Origin: Parabacteroides johnsonii DSM 18315
GTDB lineage: Bacteria; Bacteroidota; Bacteroidia; Bacteroidales; Tannerellaceae
Reading direction: 5' to 3'
Assembly: GCF_025151045.1 (NCBI RefSeq)
Contig: NZ_CP102285.1
Span: forward strand, 806,001 to 870,000
DNA length: 64,000 nt
Below, piece by piece: positions 53,033 to 62,553 of this stretch (positions are counted from its first letter, which is position 1; every line of letters begins with the position of its first letter). Below the pieces are notes generated by a model that did no database searches, was not told where the DNA came from, and saw only the letters and a list, made by a program, of their open reading frames with translations. The translations under genes and the position numbers were made by a program.

Positions 53033-54697
53033 ATGAAAAACAAACTATATAAAACCGCAAAAGCAGTAGCGCCCTCACTACTGCTCTTGCTCTTTCTGCT
53101 CCCCGCCTGCTCCGACGAAAGCAGCAACACCCCCGACATCCCCGAAACGAAATACGCCAAACTGACGATCACGCTGGGGAGCGCGGATAGTGCGAGGCCG
53201 AGTTATACGAAGGCGATGGGGGATAATGATATTTTTAATACCGATTCAGCCGATCTCGCTCATGAACATTTTATAAAAGACTGGTGGATCGTGGTGATGA
53301 AATTGAACAACAGCTCTTTTAGCGTGGATAGCATCATTTCGAATACGACAGCGAATAACGTTGATGATGATTCGGAAACGGAAGTCGGCATGGATCTGAT
53401 TATCGGAGAGACGTATAAGTTCTATGCGTTTACCAATCTGGATGGCTTGGTAACTACTGATAAAGACGAGGTCCTGAATGGTTTAAAGGGAAAGTCGGAA
53501 GCGGATATGCTGAATTTAGCCGTTACCATGCAGGAGATGGATAAATATGTGAAAGATGCCACTCATACTACTCCTGCCGAAATCCCGATGAGCAGTTATG
53601 GATACACTCATGTAATCACTGATGATCCAAACAAGAATCAATTGTCTATTTGCTTATTCCGCCTGTTAGGCAAAGTGAGTATTGACGTTACGAATGGAAC
53701 AGGCAAGGAGGTTACGCTTAATAAGATAACGATGGGCAAGTTCCGTACCACAGGCCAGATATTCTTGTTCCCGTATGACGCGACAACTAATTTGGGGTAT
53801 GAAAAGGGAAATCTGTTTGTTGGGCAGGGACAAGGAGATGAATACAAATTGCAATCCCCAGACTTCCCTAATGAGAATGATGCAGATGAAAGGACAAAAG
53901 GAAAGGATAAAGAGTTTGAACTGAATCAGTCTTTAGCCAGTAATGCTGACAAACCTTATAATTATTCTTTCTATATCAATGAAACCTCGTATAAGAACCA
54001 GGAGACGAACGCGAGCGACATGACAATCGCCCTTGATGTTTCAGGTGTAGAAAAAGACCTGGCACCGAAGAATACGAAGTTCTACTTCGTCCGCCGCAAC
54101 GACTTGCTGAAGATCCCGGTGCTGATCTCCGATGCCAGCACCAATGTCACCGTTTCACAAAAGCATATGCCGATTGGCGGATTACCTATCCAGCTAACCT
54201 TCCCTAACGGTGCTATCATTTCCGACCAGACGGTTCATCTGGATCATGCCGGCGAGGTAAAGATAGGTTATGAGTTGAAAAAGTTGAACGGTCAGACGTC
54301 CGGTTGGAGCTTGAAATATTATCCAGGAACACATACGCCTGGTGAGCAGTTTTGTAATGCCCGAGTCATGGAGAACGTTGAACACTCAAACGATGAAGGC
54401 TTGATCCTTGAAGGAGATACGGCGACCAACGAGGATATGTGGACCAATTTGAAGTGGCTTGGAGGAACTGACACCCAACCTATATATGGCTATAAGCTGA
54501 CTCCCGACAAAGTGACTGATGGTGGTAGTCAAGAAACAGACAGCCCGACAAAGGGTAGCTTCACCATCCGAGTCCAGGAAGTGGTTTCCGGTGAAGCCAA
54601 AATCAAGCTGACTTTGGTCGCCACAAAAGATGAAACCGAAGTCGTATTACCCTATACATTAACAATAAAGTTCGGAAAGAAGGGAGGTAACGCATGA
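53033..54697 (+). CDS. Fimbrillin-like accessory lipoprotein
   Basis: 554 residues with a lipoprotein signal (LLLLLFLLPAC, then SDESSNTPDIPE). Fimbrillin-type features: N-terminal AKLTITLGSADSARPSY, WWIVVMKLNNSSF, GETYKFYAFTNLDGL, LSICLFRLLGKVSIDVTN, and a C-terminal strand VLPYTLTIKFGKKGG. It is likely a minor or tip-associated subunit. The stop codon overlaps the start of the following gene (ATGA), so the two are coupled. The first 170 bp are GC-rich like the anchor gene; the rest is AT-richer, which suggests replacement of the body of the gene. Confidence 0.78.
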   Translation: MKNKLYKTAKAVAPSLLLLLFLLPACSDESSNTPDIPETKYAKLTITLGSADSARPSYTKAMGDNDIFNTDSADLAHEHFIKDWWIVVMKLNNSSFSVDSIISNTTANNVDDDSETEVGMDLIIGETYKFYAFTNLDGLVTTDKDEVLNGLKGKSEADMLNLAVTMQEMDKYVKDATHTTPAEIPMSSYGYTHVITDDPNKNQLSICLFRLLGKVSIDVTNGTGKEVTLNKITMGKFRTTGQIFLFPYDATTNLGYEKGNLFVGQGQGDEYKLQSPDFPNENDADERTKGKDKEFELNQSLASNADKPYNYSFYINETSYKNQETNASDMTIALDVSGVEKDLAPKNTKFYFVRRNDLLKIPVLISDASTNVTVSQKHMPIGGLPIQLTFPNGAIISDQTVHLDHAGEVKIGYELKKLNGQTSGWSLKYYPGTHTPGEQFCNARVMENVEHSNDEGLILEGDTATNEDMWTNLKWLGGTDTQPIYGYKLTPDKVTDGGSQETDSPTKGSFTIRVQEVVSGEAKIKLTLVATKDETEVVLPYTLTIKFGKKGGNA

Positions 54698-57600
54698 TGA
54701 GACGCTATACATTATATAATATATACAAGGCAACCCGCACTTTACTGCTGGCCACAGGTCTGTTGCTGGCGGGCGGGGGCGTGGCTTGGGGACAAGAGGA
54801 CCGAATAAATGAGGAGGTTATCCCTAATTCTGAAATTACAGAGATATTATATGTTGTACCTGGTGAGCCAAAGACAATAGAATTCCAAACAAATGATGCT
54901 TCCGATAAACTGGATGGTTATATCAGATGGTATGTGGAATCAGCCGATGGAACAAGAAGTATAACTGGATTAACTGAAAAAAATGAATTTGATGAATATT
55001 CTAATGGTCTTGCTTGGTATAGGAGTACAACAAAGCACGAAGACTACCCTAAGAATGCATGTTCTATAACATGTAAGTTTGCAAAAGATCAGATAGAAAA
55101 GGGTATAACTCTTGTTTATGATGCAAGCTCGGCGAGTGCGGATAGGGAACAACGGGGAACAGGAGGAGATCAATATTGGTTTTTAACCCCTCATTCTATC
55201 GGTGTACGCCATAAATACATCATAAAAAATGCGAGTGAAAGATCGGCAGCTTTAAAAGCGGCAAAGGATTCTCTTGTGAAGATAGGGGGCAGTAATATAT
55301 CCTCAGACATTAGTACTCTATTAAAAGCACCCAATAAGTCGGCATGTGTATTACATACTTATACGATACATACCCCGATACAAAACGGTACGAACTATAG
55401 GTTGCCAGAAAGGTTGGATAATTATTATATGGGTACAACAACTCCTCAAGTTGCTCAACATGTAAGATGGACGATGTATGGGGAAGATGGTGGCCAATTG
55501 GAGCAAGTGGATAACAAAGCTAATATTTTATCTTATAAATTTGCTACAGCGGATATGGATACAACAGTCTCACACAAGCGTTATATCTTGACTGAGGTAT
55601 CTGCCGATAGCAGTACGTGGTATCCGGTTTCTCTTTTGAATATTATATTGGAGCCGTTCTCATTGCCTCTGACGGAAAGTGAGCTGGATGGCTTTAGAAG
55701 TAATCCGAATTATAAAGATCGTTTTGAGGATAGTTTGCTGGTCGACGGTCGGTATGAACTGCTGGAGAATATATCTTTTGAAGAACAGGGTGAAATATTG
55801 TCTAAAGAAGCCTTGATTGCTGATCCTTCTTTAAACTACAGAAAAACTCCATTAATTGCCGACTCTTATTATGCTTTTGCTGCTCCTCAAACATATGCTG
55901 ATAAGAGGGATAGTAGATTGTCGGTAGGACGTGGAGAATATGCGTTGTATAGAACGTTGAACTATACTGATATATCACGGCGAGGCGATAACTACTCTGG
56001 TGGTCAGTATATGGATTATTTCCCAACAGACGGCTATAGTATAGCCGTTGTAGACCGATTGAATGAAACGACAAATAGAGCTGAGTTTGGCTATTTTATG
56101 TATTTGGATGCTGCGGATGAACCGGGTGTCATCACAAAAATCCCGGTGGAGAATTTATGTGCTAATACTTCTTTGATCGTAAGCGCATGGATTTGTGACT
56201 TGGCACATAAGAATGGTACTAATCCTGGAGTTCACGCCGATGTCGGATTTACATTTAAACGTATTGACTATGATGACAAGGGTGATAGTACGGAAGTTAT
56301 TTTAACCAAGTATTACACAGGAGCTTTGTTACATAAACCTGCTAACCCAACAAATGCCCATCCGGCCTTCTGGCAGCAGGTATCATTCAAGTTTTCATTC
56401 TCCAATGCTGAAATTTCGAATGATGAGCGATCCCGATATATCTTGGAAATATCCAATAATTGCCCCAAGTCCAATGGTGCGGACTACGGTATCGACGAAA
56501 TCAAGGTCTATCGTTCTTTGCCAAACATCGATGTGCAGCGTAAGGATGCTTGCGATGCGTCTACTTTGATCGTAAGCTCGTCTTATGAAACCCTGTTGCA
56601 TAACATGGGTTGGGATTTGAATCCGGACATATTGACCGGATTTGATTTGAAGACTGTCAGTACAAGAAAATATCGGTATGGTTTGATGGGGGATGATCCG
56701 AATGCCGATATTGAAACCATAAATATGCATGTCGGTAATATCTATTATGGCTTTGTGGAAGATACGACCAAGAGTGGGGCTGATGAAGAAACTTGGATTA
56801 CGGTCAATAAGGATCCGGATGTTGCTCAATTGGGATTATCCAAAAGTATACGTGTCGCCGTCCCGACCAGTCCGGGGGAATATATAGCGACTACAGGTGG
56901 AACAGAAGGCCTTCCTACTTCGAGAGCAAAGGCGCTTGAAGCTGAAATCACCATGAATTTACGGGCGATAAACGACTATAATGCTGATACGCAAAGGGGG
57001 CCGGAAGGAAACAAGCCACCCTATTATTGGCCGGATGCGAAAGAAATTGATATTACAGGGTTGCAAAATAGTGGCGGAACATTAAAGGCCTCATCTGCCA
57101 TATTAGCTGATGCGGATTTATTAAATCTGTACAATGCTAAAATAAAAGAGTTGTATAGTATACTCCATGTTCCTCGTATCCGTTGCCCTTGGACGGAAGA
57201 TGGAGGAAAAACTATTTGTCTGAGTGCGATCGATGTCGAGGATACGGATTTAAAATTCTGGAATGAGCTTATCGGAGTGGATGCTGATGGGAACAACGAG
57301 TATGCATCGGGCAAATATTTTGTTGTACTCTTCAGTGCGGCTGATGTCCTTGGTTCGAACAATCTAACCAGTAGTGTAGTCAATCTGCGGAGTAAATGTA
57401 CTTTGATATCCGAGTTCTATGTGTTGCCTTCTATCCGTATCGTTGTCAATACGAAGACGGAAACGGGCGGTGTGACTTGTATTGGAGAAATACACAATAT
57501 GGATGCTCACTTGACTGCTCCCGCACAAGATGAATATGGCAATATCATAGATGATAAGGTTATGGAAGACTTGGAAAAACTTTATCCCGGTACAGAATAT

Positions 57601-60372
57601 ACATTCGACTGGTTCTTGGGGCCTGAAACGGAATATTTGAAAGTGCTTGAAGGTGTTAGTACAGATCCGAATCATATTGATTTAAAGAGTATAATTGCAG
57701 ATCTTAGAACTGCTCAAAATCTTGGTGTACAACCTATTACTGAAGCTGCAATAGATGCTGTAAATACAAATGTGCTAAACGATGCTGAAAAACAGCTTTT
57801 GAAGCGGCTTTTGAACGAAGGTAAATTATTGACCGGAAAACAAGTCTCGTTCCAGTTTATAGATCAAATCGTAGCTATGCCTTATGTTTCAGGTAGGACA
57901 GGGTTACCGGCTGATCAAGCCGATAAACTTTATTGTACGGATGCACAAGTCGTGGATTTGCCGACACAGTCGAATGTGCCGGAATTGTCTGTTGGCTTCC
58001 CTGATGTGCAGTACGCAGATTCTTGGACAGTACCTCTGCGTTTGGGGTTACCCAATATCAGAAGTGGAAAGACTCTTGCCGATATTCCGATTCAGAATGC
58101 GATCTCTTTCGGAATGGATCCCGCAGATGGTCATTGTCTGAAGCATGTTACAGCTAACGACACGATCTTTTTGGTTACAAATAGTGCGGATCCGGCAGAA
58201 AGGTATATCCCGGTTGCAAAACTGACAAATTTATATGCGGACAATAATGAGGCTGATGACAAGAATAATGTATTGTCTTTAGTCTTTGACAATACACTGC
58301 GTACTGGTGAAACATTAAATTGGTCAGATGTATTTGGAACGGAACAGATTTATTCGTTGCTTATTCCGTTTGGTGAATATGAAAGTGCAGGTGCTACTGA
58401 TCCAATACCAGGGTCATGTATGGGATATGCCCGATTGTTGATCAAGATCGTTCCAGAGTATTTGACCTGGAAAGGTGATGACACAGGTTCGTGGTATAGT
58501 GATAATGCAAATTGGCATCGATCAACCAAAGGTGAAATATTCTTGGATGCTTTTGGACAATCTACGGAGGATGCCAACGGCTACAGTTATCCGATGTCAG
58601 CAGCTTTTTCACCGTTGTACTTTACAAAGATTACAATTCCGGATAGTAAACAATTAGCGTTGCAGGATGAAAAGGAACTTCGTAAAGATGTTGTTTTACC
58701 ATTGGATCATATGGCAACGGATAGTATAGCCTACGATATGGCTGTCGATAGTGTATCTACAGATCGATATGAGATCGTTCCCTATTACGGCAACAAAGTA
58801 AGAGAAATCTACTTCAAACCGGGTGCCACCTTGATGAGCCAGCAATATCTGACGTATGACACGGCACGTGTGGAATTTACAATGAAGGAAGACTCTTCTT
58901 ACTGGATGTCTTCTCCGTTGAAATCCGTTTATGCAGGGGATATGTACACGTTATCCGACGGAGTCCAGAATACTCCGGCATTCGATTATATTACATATCA
59001 AGAAGGGACAAACAGCCGTTGGGATCCGGCTTTCTATCAGAAGGCTTGGGATAAGGCGGTTGCCTATGCGGTATCGAATACTGAGGATGGAACAGCTGTT
59101 AAAGATACAGGCCGTGTGGCTGCCGTCAAATCCAACTGGAGCATCGAGTATAACGATGTCTGGGTTCCCTATACCCTCGGTAAAGGTTTCTATGCCCGGG
59201 TAGCAGGAAAGGGTGCAACAGTTCGTTTGCCGAAGGCGGATTTGGACTACAAGTATGAATCGGCTCCGGCTACTCGCGCTGCTGGTCCGGAACTTTCTCC
59301 CCAACCGACAGAGAGAGACAGTAGTGGAAGATTGGCAAATGGCGAGGCTATAGCAATTACTCTGGAAAACGATGTCGATGGTGACGGCACACACTACTTA
59401 GTGGGTAATCCGTATATGACCTATCTGAATATGCATCAATTCTTTAATGGGACTAATAACCAAAGTTTGCAAAAGAAGTATTGGAAATTAGACAGAGAGA
59501 GGGGCATTGAAGCTATTGTCGGAACGCCGGATGTAGGTTGGACCGGAACAGAAACAGAAGATGGAGCAGGTGGGAAAGCAATTTCCGGCTTTATCGCACC
59601 TATGGAGGCTTTCTTCGTGGAAGTGGATCCAGCAACAGTTGCTCCTGATAAACCTGCCGTTGTCAACTTCAATACCGGCATGATGGCAACCAAAGCAGAG
59701 GCAACGGCAACATCTCCCGTTACCCGCTCCATCTCCGCCACCTCCCCCGTATTGACACTGACCGCCGACCGTGACGGGAAGAAAGGCCGTTCGGTAATCA
59801 CCCTGCGCGACAAGGCCAGCAATGCCTACCAGCCGCAGGAAGATGCCGTCGTCCTTCTCGACTCCGAACTGGATGCACCGGTAGCCTATTCCGTTGCCGG
59901 CAACCGCGCCGCACAGGTGAATGCTCTGCGGAGCATCGACAATATCCCTGTAGGGGTTTACAATAGCCGCAAGGGAGATGTGACCGTGACGATCGAAGGG
60001 ATGGACCAATTGGCTGAGCCGCTCTATCTGTATGATGCTTATACACGCAAGAGCACACTGCTGGAAGGGGATAGCCATACGCTGGAAATCTCCGGCGAAA
60101 GTCATGGGCGCTACTATCTGCGCAGTTCCGCTATCGGAAGTGTGGGGGATAATGCGATCGCGGTCTATTCGGTGCAAAGTGGCAAGGTGATTGTCTCATC
60201 CACCCAGGAAGTCCGTAACATCAAAGTTTACTCCCTCAGCGGCGCGATGGTCAAAAACTACATGAACTTGAATACGACCCAGTACACCTTCAACCTGCCG
60301 GCCGGTGTCTATGTTGTCCATGCCGAAGGCAAGGACGGCGCAGTCAAGGTCGAAAAGGTGATAGTACGCTGA
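54694..60372 (+). CDS. Giant fimbria-associated surface protein with T9SS type A sorting domain
   Basis: 1892 residues, signal peptide MMRRYTLYNIYKATRTLLLA onwards ending near GGGVAWGQ. The body is beta-rich with no domain I can name. Blocks of possible jelly-roll or Ig-like strands are seen at about 430-640 (ISRRGDNYSGGQYMDYFPTDG, VSAWICDLAHKNG). Residues about 1810-1892 look like a type IX secretion C-terminal sorting domain: NIKVYSLSGAMVKNYM, then FNLPAGVYVVHAEGKDG and KVEKVIVR. It probably is exported by T9SS and held at the surface as tip adhesin. Overlaps the previous gene by 4 bp. The last 670 bp are GC-rich, the rest AT-rich. Confidence 0.82.
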   Translation: MMRRYTLYNIYKATRTLLLATGLLLAGGGVAWGQEDRINEEVIPNSEITEILYVVPGEPKTIEFQTNDASDKLDGYIRWYVESADGTRSITGLTEKNEFDEYSNGLAWYRSTTKHEDYPKNACSITCKFAKDQIEKGITLVYDASSASADREQRGTGGDQYWFLTPHSIGVRHKYIIKNASERSAALKAAKDSLVKIGGSNISSDISTLLKAPNKSACVLHTYTIHTPIQNGTNYRLPERLDNYYMGTTTPQVAQHVRWTMYGEDGGQLEQVDNKANILSYKFATADMDTTVSHKRYILTEVSADSSTWYPVSLLNIILEPFSLPLTESELDGFRSNPNYKDRFEDSLLVDGRYELLENISFEEQGEILSKEALIADPSLNYRKTPLIADSYYAFAAPQTYADKRDSRLSVGRGEYALYRTLNYTDISRRGDNYSGGQYMDYFPTDGYSIAVVDRLNETTNRAEFGYFMYLDAADEPGVITKIPVENLCANTSLIVSAWICDLAHKNGTNPGVHADVGFTFKRIDYDDKGDSTEVILTKYYTGALLHKPANPTNAHPAFWQQVSFKFSFSNAEISNDERSRYILEISNNCPKSNGADYGIDEIKVYRSLPNIDVQRKDACDASTLIVSSSYETLLHNMGWDLNPDILTGFDLKTVSTRKYRYGLMGDDPNADIETINMHVGNIYYGFVEDTTKSGADEETWITVNKDPDVAQLGLSKSIRVAVPTSPGEYIATTGGTEGLPTSRAKALEAEITMNLRAINDYNADTQRGPEGNKPPYYWPDAKEIDITGLQNSGGTLKASSAILADADLLNLYNAKIKELYSILHVPRIRCPWTEDGGKTICLSAIDVEDTDLKFWNELIGVDADGNNEYASGKYFVVLFSAADVLGSNNLTSSVVNLRSKCTLISEFYVLPSIRIVVNTKTETGGVTCIGEIHNMDAHLTAPAQDEYGNIIDDKVMEDLEKLYPGTEYTFDWFLGPETEYLKVLEGVSTDPNHIDLKSIIADLRTAQNLGVQPITEAAIDAVNTNVLNDAEKQLLKRLLNEGKLLTGKQVSFQFIDQIVAMPYVSGRTGLPADQADKLYCTDAQVVDLPTQSNVPELSVGFPDVQYADSWTVPLRLGLPNIRSGKTLADIPIQNAISFGMDPADGHCLKHVTANDTIFLVTNSADPAERYIPVAKLTNLYADNNEADDKNNVLSLVFDNTLRTGETLNWSDVFGTEQIYSLLIPFGEYESAGATDPIPGSCMGYARLLIKIVPEYLTWKGDDTGSWYSDNANWHRSTKGEIFLDAFGQSTEDANGYSYPMSAAFSPLYFTKITIPDSKQLALQDEKELRKDVVLPLDHMATDSIAYDMAVDSVSTDRYEIVPYYGNKVREIYFKPGATLMSQQYLTYDTARVEFTMKEDSSYWMSSPLKSVYAGDMYTLSDGVQNTPAFDYITYQEGTNSRWDPAFYQKAWDKAVAYAVSNTEDGTAVKDTGRVAAVKSNWSIEYNDVWVPYTLGKGFYARVAGKGATVRLPKADLDYKYESAPATRAAGPELSPQPTERDSSGRLANGEAIAITLENDVDGDGTHYLVGNPYMTYLNMHQFFNGTNNQSLQKKYWKLDRERGIEAIVGTPDVGWTGTETEDGAGGKAISGFIAPMEAFFVEVDPATVAPDKPAVVNFNTGMMATKAEATATSPVTRSISATSPVLTLTADRDGKKGRSVITLRDKASNAYQPQEDAVVLLDSELDAPVAYSVAGNRAAQVNALRSIDNIPVGVYNSRKGDVTVTIEGMDQLAEPLYLYDAYTRKSTLLEGDSHTLEISGESHGRYYLRSSAIGSVGDNAIAVYSVQSGKVIVSSTQEVRNIKVYSLSGAMVKNYMNLNTTQYTFNLPAGVYVVHAEGKDGAVKVEKVIVR

Positions 60373-60439
60373 TCTTTCTCTCGCAAGAGAGACAAAAGGA
60401 GATGAATTCTAAGTCCTCTCCAAACAATATCTCTCAAAT

Positions 60440-60479
60440 CTTACCCAAGTTTACGAACATTAACGTATCCTTGGGTAAG
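60440..60479 (+). terminator. Hairpin after the fimbrial operon
   Basis: CTTACCCAAG (60440-60449) pairs with CTTGGGTAAG (60470-60479). No T-run follows, so it may instead be a structural mRNA end or part of the insertion sequence boundary. Confidence 0.4.
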
Positions 60480-60563
60480 TTCGTATATAGACATAACAAC
60501 TCTTCAGAAGTGTATAGCTACTTCCTAAACCTAAGATGTTTTCGAAGTTAAGGACCTTTTTTA

Positions 60564-61557
60564 TTATACGGCTAATGTTACAAATGGAGTCTGCCTTCGT
60601 ATCACAGCAAAAGATCTTGCTATGATTTTGGCTCTTACAGCATTGATTACAGATGCTTTATGTTTTCCCTCCGCTATTTTCCTTTTATAATATGCTTTCA
60701 TCTGCGGATCCCAAGATATGGCAGTAATAGCTGCTCGGGTAAGGTATACTTTTACTTCTTTGTTAGCCAATGAAGAAGTCTGCGTTTTTCCCCGTATGGA
60801 AATACCTGAAGTATGTTCAAATGGGGCAACCCCACAATAGCAGGCAAATTTCCTCGGGTTGTCAAATCTTTGAAAATTGTCAGTAACACACAGTAATACA
60901 ATGGCATTGATAATTCCTATTCCTTTTATACTTCTTAATAGCAAGTAGTTTGTGTAAAGCGATGTACTGGCGGCTATTAGTTGCTCCATATCTTCTTCCA
61001 CTTCCAGGATCTTTTCTTTTATCGACTTGAGCTGCTCTTCCAAAAAAAATGGATTCTGTCACATCAGCCAACTTAGCCATCTGGGAGAATGTTTCCAATA
61101 ACTTTATGCTTGATACTTTTTGCTTGACCAAATTGTCACGTATAATAATCCATCCCCGCAGTCTCACCAAGTCTTTGTTAGGTAATTTGTATAACTCTAA
61201 TTTTCGATAATGTAATACCGCATAGTTCGCTATCCTTTTGGTGTCAATGCGGTCATTTTTGCCTCGTTGCAAGCCTATGGACTTCTTGATGGTCAACGGG
61301 CAAACCAAAGCCTGGGAAAATCCCATGGAGACACTGGAAACAGATAACTCTGTGACATAGCTTCCCATGTTTTCAGCACAGAACAAGAGTTGGGATAAAG
61401 AGAGATGATAACCTGCTATCCAATCCAATAAAGATTGGATCCCTTCTGATGTGTTATCAAAAGACTTGTGAGACAACTCTTTTTCGTCTGCAGACATTAA
61501 TGATGCATCGAAAGTTTTTTTCCCTACATCAAGACCTACAAAATGAGAATAATTCAT
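60564..61557 (-). pseudogene. IS110-family transposase, interrupted by a frameshift
   Basis: The N-terminal part (60880-61557 frame) has the DEDD RuvC-like domain: FVGLDVGKKTFDAS, LLFCAENMGSYV, GKNDRIDTKRIANYA. The C-terminal part (60564-61043 frame) has the Transposase_20 domain: LLRSIKGIGIINAIVLL, FACYCGVAPFEHTSG with serine, KVYLTRAAITA. The two are in different frames that meet at an 8-base A-run (61042-61049 on plus, T-run in the gene). One base fewer would join them into a full-length protein of about 330 residues. It may be an inactivating insertion, a slippage site that still gives some full protein, or a sequencing error. Confidence 0.85.
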
Positions 61558-61722
61558 AATTTTGTTATCCCAGTATTAAACATGAAGGAGAAACAGCTAA
61601 TACATTTATTAGGTCGTGAGCCTACAATTCTAACTGGCTAGGTTCTCCCATTAAGAGAGTTGCAGTCTGATTCAGCCTATAGTCATTTAAGACTAGTGTC
61701 AAAGTTAGTTCACTGCAACTCT
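61558..61722 (-). ncRNA. Candidate bridge-RNA region of the IS110 element
   Basis: IS110-subgroup elements encode a structured bridge RNA in the non-coding end upstream of the transposase. Here that interval contains an 11-bp inverted repeat, AGAGTTGCAGT (61656-61666) with ACTGCAACTCT (61712-61722), that could fold the region into a large hairpin. Assignment rests on position and this stem only. Confidence 0.3.
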
Positions 61723-61794
61723 TCTTTTCAAATATACACTTATATTTTATTGTGATATTTAATACTGCAAATGTAAATGTGCCAAAACTATCCT

Positions 61795-61890
61795 GTTCCC
61801 GCGCTTGACGCGGGACCACAATAGAACAGGCCATATAAACATCTGATTGATAAGGTCTGCTCTTTTGCGGCCCCGCGTCAAGCGCGGGGA
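61795..61890. repeat. Pair of REP-like GC palindromes in opposite orientation
   Basis: TCCCGCGCTTGACGCGGGA (61797-61815) and CCCCGCGTCAAGCGCGGGGA (61871-61890) are each self-complementary and are inverted copies of each other, 55 bp apart. A minus-strand frame across them (61622-61975) is not thought to be a gene. Confidence 0.8.
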
Positions 61891-61939
61891 CAAGGAGATG
61901 TGTCGATAATATAGGCTTTATCGCTAAAATAACTGTCAT

Positions 61940-62304
61940 ACTATCATGCTTTGTTTTCAATCTGTTAAAAATCAATGGATATATGGAATGATAGATGGCA
62001 TGACGGTTGTATTTTCCACTATCATACTATCATAAAAACAAGTACATTTTTACAGAAATCATATAGCTTATTTTCAGGCAACTGCCTATCTGTTTCTCCT
62101 GACATCCGGGCCTCGATACCTTGGACATCCGGGTCTCAGGGCCATGCAGAAGGGGGTCATAACTCTGCTAAAACGAGGGATGTCGCGAAAAGATCCGCCT
62201 GCTTTTGTCAAATTTGTCTGTTTCTTTTGGAAAAATCCAAAGGTGACAGGCTAACTATGATAGTGCAATGATAGTTGCATGATAGTTGAATTAGGAACTA
62301 TCAT
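61940..62304. repeat. Cluster of seven ATGATAGT/ACTATCAT octamers
   Basis: ACTATCAT occurs at 61940, 62018, 62026 and 62297; ATGATAGT at 62257, 62268 and 62279. The last three are spaced exactly 11 bp apart and face the inverted copy at 62297. The wider gap 61723-62553 has no supported gene; a near repeat GACATCCGGG(C/T)CTC also occurs twice around 62100-62140. Confidence 0.8.
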
Positions 62305-62463
62305 CCTTGATACCAAGAATACACGGTTTTAGGTTTGTCAAAATGTTCATTATTTATGTGTTTTGCAATCGGATTGTTATGTTAAAATATATTACCCGCT
62401 TGGGTATTTTATTTTACCCGGCATATTAATCCGATTTACTCGGTAGGGGAGTGACAATTTGAT

Positions 62464-62471
62464 TATCTTTG
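62464..62471 (+). promoter_or_regulatory. Probable -7 box of the LysR gene
   Basis: TATCTTTG, an exact match to TAnnTTTG, 82 bp before ATG 62554. Confidence 0.5.
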
Positions 62472-62553
62472 CACAATTGGATTTCATGGAAAAAAGAGGG
62501 ATTGACAGTTATGATACGTTAATGAGTTTGATAAAGTAGAAAGTAATATATGT

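Larger units (their letters stand above)
60564..61722 (-). mobile_element. IS110-family insertion sequence (ends not defined)
   Basis: Transposase plus the upstream (plus-strand right) non-coding part. IS110 elements lack terminal inverted repeats, so the ends cannot be fixed from one copy. It is inserted within 200 bp of the end of the fimbrial operon. Confidence 0.7.

Noticed and set aside
61622-61975. 117-codon minus-strand frame by the IS element
   Set aside because: Runs through REP-like palindromes and the IS non-coding end; no family features.
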